In this document: positions 58,020 through 64,000 of the stretch, one piece after another
Position numbering within the stretch: position 1 is the first letter of the stretch
Layout of the letters: each line of letters opens with the position of its first letter
Source of the DNA: Vandiemenella viatica
Taxonomy: Eukaryota; Arthropoda; Insecta; Orthoptera; Morabidae
Direction: 5' to 3'
Length of the DNA: 64,000 bases
Assembly (NCBI GenBank): GCA_031002005.1
Contig: JARYHS010008074.1
Location: forward strand, 11,540,924 to 11,604,923
The notes under the pieces: generated by a model
What the model was told of the DNA's origin: nothing
Databases searched by the model: none
Seen by the model: the letters and a program-made list of their open reading frames with translations, nothing else
Position numbers and translations under genes: made by a program

Positions 58020-59060
58020 TCGGGCATTAGATATGGACGACAGTGATGACATAGATATCATGCAGGAGTTGGATGATACTGAGTTTGAAGTAGGCACATA
58101 TGACAGCCCTCTGCTGTTCACTCATCCAGACTAGAGACTGTTCATTGATTCATCTAAAAGAAGCCTGAAGGCAGTTCTGGTGCACAATGCTAACATGTAT
58201 GCCTCAATACCTGTCGGCCATTCTTTTCACCCGAAGGAATTATGTGACAACATAAAGGCTCTTGTTAGTACCATTCATAATGAGGATCACAATTGGGTGG
58301 TATGTGGTGATTTGAAAGTGTTGTACGTGCTTCTAGGACAACAATCAGGATACACCAAGTTCCCTTGTTTCATCTGTGAATGAAACGGTCTGGTTAATAA
58401 CGAACATTGGGAGCAAAAACAGTGGCCCTAAAGGTTGGAATTGGTTCCAGGGGACAAAAATATCAAATGTGACCTTCTGGTGGAAAGAGACAGAATACTC
58501 TTGCCACCTCTGCATCTCAAACTGGGCATAATGAAGCAGTTTGTCATGGCATAAGTTTGGCAACTTTGTCAAATATCTATGTAACAAGTTCTGCAACCAG
58601 TTGAAAGAGGGCATGTTCACTGGTCCCAGTATTCAGAAACTAATGCTGTGTTAAGATTTCCTTCATTCAGTGAATGCTGTAGAGTGAGAAGAGTGGACTG
58701 CCTTTAAGTGTGTGGTTCAAAACTTCCTGGGAAACAGTTCTGGCCCAAAGTATATCAACATAGTTGGAAACATGCTGACAAAAATGAAAATGCTGGGATG
58801 CCCAATGAGTTTGAAGATAGTTTTTACATTTGCACCTTGAACTTTTTCCTAAAAACCTGGGTGTTGTAAGTGAGGAACAGGGTGAAAGATTCAATCAGGG
58901 TATCAAGGATATAGAAGTATGATACCAGGGAACTTGGGACGTTCGGATGATGGGCGGCTACTGCTGGATGCTTCACTGTGAGCTCAAGGAAATGCCCCAT
59001 AAGAGGAAAAGCAGGGGCCACGGAATGAATGAGGTTAACACTTGTTTTGTGCCACTCTGT
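58020..59060 (+). pseudogene. Decayed multicopy arthropod protein (transposon-associated)
   Basis: In order: DMDDSDDIDIMQELDDTEFE, LFIDSSKRSLKAVLVHNANM (SKxSLKAVLLHNGN pattern), ASIPVGHSFHPKELCDNIKA, WVVCGDLKVLYVLLGQQSGY, TKFPCFICE, then across frames ILLPPLHLKLGIMKQFV, FPSFSECC, NFLGNSSGPKYI-like, NEFEDSFYICTLNFF, EEQGERFNQGIKDIE-like, YDTRELGTFG-like and a basic C-terminus. I know this motif chain (GDLKVxxxLLGxQxGYTKxPCFxC ... LPPLHIKLGLMKxFV ... SEEQGERFHQDI) from many multicopy arthropod proteins. Its RNase-H-like look suggests a mobile-element origin, but I do not know its class. At least six lesions. Confidence 0.7.
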
Positions 59061-61621
59061 ATGCATCTGTTCACTGTGTGCATATTTCCATATGTTGTTT
59101 TAAACTTGTATTCTACTTAAGCATGATTCGTGTGCCATGTGTATGTACTATTCAATATGTGTACAATTTGTGCCAAATCTGTGGGTGATATGATGTTTTG
59201 AGTATCATTTTGAAATTTGGGGGGCAAAAATACATAAAGAAAGTTTTTTCGCTGTTGCATAGTGTTAACTGACTTGGCCAGTGCATGAGTACTTACTAGA
59301 CAGGGAAACACCATTATGTCATCTATCAGAAGGCTCAGTTATCTGCTGTGTGCTGTGATGTACATCCAAGCCTCACTGAGCTTGTGGCATTATAAGGTGC
59401 ATTTCACTTCAAAATGTTTGACTGCAAGCTCTTTTCGTCTAGGGAGTAACAAAAATTGAGCGATATTCTGTAGAAATTATTGCTAATAGGTTTCTGAAAA
59501 GTTTATATGGTATGAAGTATTGTGGTATATGTTTCAGGTTCAGAAGATTTTTTATTAGGGGTTTATCCAAGAGTTTTACTTTCAATACCCAAGCATAAAC
59601 AGGAAGAAAAAGATATAATGCTATTTGAGATGAAAATAATTGACATTGTCCATTTGTAGGATTATAGTATAAATAAATTAAAAGTGTTTTGTGATTTAAA
59701 AAAATGTAGGTTTTTTAGTAATCATATATTCTGCCATAGAGACATGGTTGTTAGGAGAAATTGAAAATTCTGAACAATGTTAAGACATTAAATGAAACTG
59801 AATTAAAAGGAATGAACTAAAGTTTCATTTAGATTGTCCAACAAAGGGGAAAGTAATTATTGCTGATAATTAAAATACCAGGAAATAATTTTTTATGAAG
59901 ATGATAGAGCTTAGAAGTAGTCAGTAATGATAGTTTCGTATCATAGAAGTGAGAGATAACTGGTTTTGAATAAGAAAGACACGCATTTTGGATGAAAGGT
60001 ATAAATCAATCGTATTTTTGTAATTAAGAGGTTTCCACAAAAACAATATTTTGGGAATATAATTTTAACATAATTTGGCTGAAAGTTTTAGAGTTTTGTT
60101 AACATGATTGCATGGAGAAGTGTGAACGTTGTATAATTATTTCATAGAAATGAAGGCACATCCTGGGATTTATGTAATAATAATAAGAAAATATATACTC
60201 AGGGCTGTCTAATGTAAAATTTTGGGAGAGATTGAAAGATTTTAGACCTTTAGATGCACAATAAAATTAGTCACTTTCACTTGGGAGTGACAAGTCATAG
60301 ATTTGGCTACAAAAAAACGGAAAATACACTTTTCAGTGATCCTATAAATGGGGATAGAGAATCACGAGGTAAAGCAATATAATTGTGGCATTTGCAGATG
60401 TGCCACCAGTTGGCTCGGTTATTGTGGCAGAGAGATAGAGAAATAAAAATTATGTACTGAACAGTGATAGTGAACAAACTTTTGGAGGCTAATAGAAAAA
60501 TTTTGGTTTTCGGTGTGGAACATGTATAACTTAAAAGTTGTTGATTGTTAGGTGTGAAGACTGTTAGTTTTGTGTGATCGGTATAAATTCGCCATTTGAC
60601 TAATTACCTGGAATATCCCACTTAGTGACTGTTGATGTGTTAGTGTGGAGAAAGAGTGAAGGTAACCTGGAACCTGTTTTATTAGAAAATGAAGTCTCGG
60701 TAGTGGTCGAATACATCAGTGTGTGTACTGGTGCTTTTTGTTTCACTTCACTGAACTGCATTTTGTATTCTTCATTTGAAATTCCCTTCACACAGGAGTG
60801 TGAATGCCAGTAAACTTTTCTCAGGTAACTATGAGGGGGCAACCTAACCTTGGCACAGTATTTTATTGAGTTTGTATATCATTTTGGACCCTTAAGAAAA
60901 GCCTCAAGCACCAACCAACATTTAATGGAATATTCTAACAGTTTCGTTGTTAGAAGCTGGTAGCCAACTGCTTCAGGTGAGAATGATGTCCCAGAAGCTT
61001 CTGAAATGTGCCACCATCTTGGTGGAATCAAAGCTGAAGTCATTAGTAGGATGTTTTTGTATGTCATTAACTACTTGCTGGATTTGTAGTCACATTTCAT
61101 TTCACTCATATATTTTTAGTTAACTCTTCACCAAAATTTTCCTCATACTATTTATGCAAATGTCCTGATTTGTTTCATTTTTAGTTCATGTAATTTAACA
61201 GTACCTCACTTGAAGTTCAATAAAATCCTTGTCCATATATTTGTGTTTTCCTCATTAATGGTCTATTAATCATATTTTTACATTCACTAGCTGTAGCTTT
61301 ATTTGTACATGTTTCATATAACCAGTTTAATCATTGTTAACAAGAGATCTTTCAAATTTCATTAATTTATTTCAGCTCTGGACTGTGATTTTATTACATT
61401 TCCCAAGTACTTTTGGGTTGTTGCCAGTACATTTTGCTCACTCGTGTCAATTCTTGTTCTCAGAATACCTTTCTTGTTCTTTGTTTCTCTTCAGATTGTA
61501 CTGTTAGCTCTATTTTACTAATTTGTAACAAGAAAAGCAGTTTAGAATATTGTCCAGTAATATGTTTGGTGCTGGTTTACTTATGTACTAAAACAAAGAA
61601 AGAAAAAACCAAGTCCAGTGT
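59061..61621. other. Intron sequence, nothing recognised
   Basis: AT-rich; no element or exon that I can support. Confidence 0.35.
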
Positions 61622-61770
61622 ATGAGAGGTAGCACTCTGGGGGACACTTGGAGGAATTGAGTTCAAATCACCATCCAGATTTTTATTTTCCATGGTTTCC
61701 TGCAATCATTCCAGTCCATGGTGGTTGCTTCCTATTCCTTGCACCGAATCCTCTCTTGCCTTATTTTTGG
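61622..61770 (+). mobile_element. Diverged tRNA-derived SINE
   Basis: Old relative of the SINE at 4411-4660: gaggtagcactctgg (A-box side), gagttcaaatcaccatccag (B-box side, GTTCAAATC), ttttccatggtttcctgcaa, attccagtccatgg and ttccttgcaccgaatcc line up in order. It ends about 20-30 bp upstream of exon D, whose polypyrimidine tract (tttttggatttttgcttttt) directly follows. Confidence 0.55.
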
Positions 61771-61790
61771 ATTTTTGCTTTTTGCTGTAG

Positions 61791-61876
61791 GAGGCAGCAC
61801 ACCAGTCACCCTCACAAGATCCTTCACACCAGGGCAGTCATAAAGATGAGAATGGGTTTTCACAGAATGCAGACAG
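61791..61876 (+). CDS. Small exon D of an unrecognised protein
   Basis: 86-bp exon candidate after a strong acceptor (ttttgctttttgctgtag), donor GTAATT. Enters in phase 0, encodes 28 codons plus two bases: EAAHQSPSQDPSHQGSHKDE then NGFSQNADR. It leaves in phase 2, unlike A-C, so a downstream exon beyond the window or in the gap must continue the frame. Rich in Ser, Gln, His and Asp, probably disordered. Confidence 0.6.
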
Positions 61877-63268
61877 GTAATTGTTATTGTATTTTATTTA
61901 CTGGCAGTGCATTTATGCTTCGACTTACTAGCAAATTTTAGCTGCCCATGATTAGCAATTTTTCTACTGTAAATCTTAAATACATATGAAAATAGATGCG
62001 TGTGTCTCTATATTTCACTTTGTAGCCACAACTACCAAACACAGACCACTACAGTGGTTGCATATCGGTAGCTGTGGGGGTGTGGGAGATGTGGTGGTTG
62101 GAAAGTGGTCAACCTAGGGCATTTTCATATCTCAACCAAACTGTTCTAAAAAAATCTCTGGATTCTTCTAGAATGTCCTTGAATGTACTAAAATATTTTA
62201 AAATGTTCTAGAATATGACACGTTTTTCAGCTTTTTGAGCTATTAACAAATGTAAATAATTTATATGCAACACATACCGATTTTCACTGGTGGGTTGCTG
62301 ATTTGGTAGCAAGAACATAGGCTTCCTATTCCAAAAGTATGTAAGGTCAGAGCAAAAAAAAAAAAACTTCAAAATTCGTGACAAACACAAATGAAATTAT
62401 AGGCACCAGTTAGCATTAAAATATTTACTGAAGACCGTTTGTTAGTTATACATAGCAAGCTGTTGCATATCTTGTTAACTTTACATTCTTTTATATATAT
62501 ATATATGGCTCAAAATCACCAAGGTGGCTAATTTCAAGTTTGGTTTTGTGATGAAAATATTTTTAAGCTATGAATATAAAAATGAGCCAATTTGTTACTA
62601 AACATGTTTATAATCAATAGTTAAGCAGGGCAAGCACAGAACTAATTACTTTTTTATAATATCATTTTTAATGAGAGACATCCCCAAAATCGGTCATTTC
62701 GGGAACATTTTTGTAAAGTCAATGAAGTATTAAAAAAAAAACTTAAACATATATTTTTGCATTGGACAATAGCTTAGGTACATAGATAATAATAATAAAT
62801 AAAAAAAACATGTAAAATATTGCATACAAAATCGTTTTAAAACAAAATACCACCAGAAATATGAAAAAGTTACTATTTGTATGTGTAAAATTTTCCATAC
62901 ATAAAAATATCAGCAATTGTCACAATAAAATCAACTTTAGGTACAGAGAACTAAACATTTTTTATGTAACTGTGATATATATATATATATATATATTTTT
63001 AATCTAAAATTGTCTGTTTTTCGTAATTCTAGTAACGTTCCCGGAAATGATCAGATGTTCACGGAATGACACATGTGTTTCCTGAATGACAATATAGCTA
63101 CAATATTGAAATAATAAACAACAATTAAATTAAAAAGCTATGCATATTTATTTATTTGACATAAGGCTTGTAGGTACTTTACATAGTCTTAATCAGTACC
63201 TACAGTAATACAATGAAATCTAAATCCTTTTTTGTAGCAAAAATGTTTCTTTACAGACTTAAGATTAA
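61877..63268. other. AT-rich sequence with (AT)n microsatellites
   Basis: Dinucleotide runs at 62492-62506 and 62975-62995; several A-runs. No exon or element recognised. Confidence 0.45.
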
Positions 63269-63753
63269 TTAAGAAATAGTTACAAAAAAATTTTTTTTTT
63301 CGAAAATATCAACATCAGTATCGAAGTAATAATACTCTTTATTCTGTTCTTTTTCGAACAATAGAGTAGGAATAATACTAATTATTTGCTCAAAGCTAAT
63401 GTATGACATATCATTAGTTTGTAGTTTGAATTTTCTGGCACTATTACACACAGATTTTAAAAAAGTTACTAGAATTTCCCCGTCATCTTTATCAACATAT
63501 GTCTGACAAGTAGCGACATATTTGAAACAGATATTGTTTTTTGAGTTGGTACTTTAATTAATAAAAATGTCCCAGGGGATATTAAATTTGGATGTAAAAT
63601 TTCTGTGCCTTGGCCGTAAGATGTACCAACTTTGTAAACACTATTGGACTGTTCCTCGCTCTGCTGACGAGCAGAAATTGCCATTAAATCTTCCTCGTCT
63701 GATGAAGATGAGTTATAAATAGTTTTATAACTGCTGTGTCCCTTTCGGAATGT
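63269..63753 (-). pseudogene. C-terminal remnant of a transposon-type protein
   Basis: Read from the gap edge leftward on the minus strand: SSSSDEEDLMAISARQQSEE, PGTFLLIKVPTQKTISV, then after a frame change KYVATCQTYVDKDDGEILVT, FLKSVCNSARKFKLQTNDMS, YISFEQIISIIPTLLFEKEQ and YYYFDTDVDIFEK before a stop near 63250. An acidic Ser-rich linker followed by a GxFxLxKxPxxKx...YVAxCQ...VxFLKS domain is one I remember at the end of insect pogo/Jerky-type transposon proteins; that assignment is tentative. One frameshift near 63490. The rest of the protein would be inside the gap. Confidence 0.45.
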
Positions 63754-64000
63754 NNNNNNNNNNNNNNNNNNNNNNNNNNNNNNNNNNNNNNNNNNNNNNN
63801 NNNNNNNNNNNNNNNNNNNNNNNNNNNNNNNNNNNNNNNNNNNNNNNNNNNNNNNNNNNNNNNNNNNNNNNNNNNNNNNNNNNNNNNNNNNNNNNNNNNN
63901 NNNNNNNNNNNNNNNNNNNNNNNNNNNNNNNNNNNNNNNNNNNNNNNNNNNNNNNNNNNNNNNNNNNNNNNNNNNNNNNNNNNNNNNNNNNNNNNNNNNN
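63754..64000. other. Assembly gap (N)
   Basis: 247 undetermined bases reaching the end of the window. Confidence 1.

Noticed and set aside
1..64000. CRISPR arrays, bacterial operons, phage or viral genes
   Set aside because: No regular short repeats with unique spacers, no Shine-Dalgarno-led gene runs and no virion-protein motifs; all evidence is eukaryotic.

Overview
This window is eukaryotic nuclear DNA from an AT-rich, transposon-loaded animal genome, almost certainly an insect. I infer an orthopteroid (polyneopteran) from the mix of LINE families, a tRNA-derived SINE type and a mariner; the species cannot be read from the sequence. There are no operons, ribosome binding sites, CRISPR arrays or rRNA genes. 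Nearly all recognisable coding potential is decayed mobile-element protein. The last 247 bases are an assembly gap.

The likely host-gene signal is a plus-strand chain of four very small exons (47305-47364, 53980-54042, 56622-56672, 61791-61876). Each has AG/GT borders, each is open, and all join in phase 0. They encode a hydrophilic S/P/Q/K-rich peptide of an unrecognised protein. A candidate start-codon exon, also ending in phase 0, lies at 21661-21681. If linked, the gene spans more than 40 kb and most of the right two thirds of the window is its introns.

Layout. 1-12 kb: LINE fragments, a tRNA-derived SINE (4.4 kb), a perfect 80-bp direct repeat (8.9 and 10.9 kb), a tRNA-like SINE head and a candidate solo LTR. 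12.3-13.9 kb: second copy of the LINE seen at 2-3.8 kb. 14-17.2 kb: degenerate tandem array containing a 1.07-kb miniature LTR retrotransposon (TRIM-like) with primer site, polypurine tract and 4-bp target duplication. 17.6-19.4 kb: element with ~160-bp inverted repeats and a Mutator-like transposase remnant. 19.6-28.4 kb: copies of one LINE family, a MITE and sparse sequence. 28.5-29.8 kb: full-length but dead mariner. 30.2-33.9 kb: nearly full-length LINE with an SGNH-like ORF1. 34.8-36.1 kb: two Penelope-like fragments head to head, with a target duplication around the pair. 36.1-39 kb: the best preserved LINE here. 40.6-43.2 kb: Tc1-like element split by 1.7 kb. 43.6-48.8 kb: several LINE fragments. 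51.45-53.45 kb: hAT-like element with an RTE-type LINE inside. 55.5-56.5 kb: LINE endonuclease fragment. 58-59 kb: decayed multicopy arthropod protein. 63.3-63.75 kb: a further transposon-protein remnant.

LINE families are labelled A to F by similarity within the window: A (1.6, 19.6, 19.8, 27.8 kb), B (30.2, 39.7 kb), C, RTE/BovB-like (45.8, 46.2, 51.7, probably 55.5 kb), D (25.9, 43.6/45.2, 47.4 kb), E (2.0, 12.3 kb), F (36.1 kb). Clade names are from memory of motifs; no search was run.
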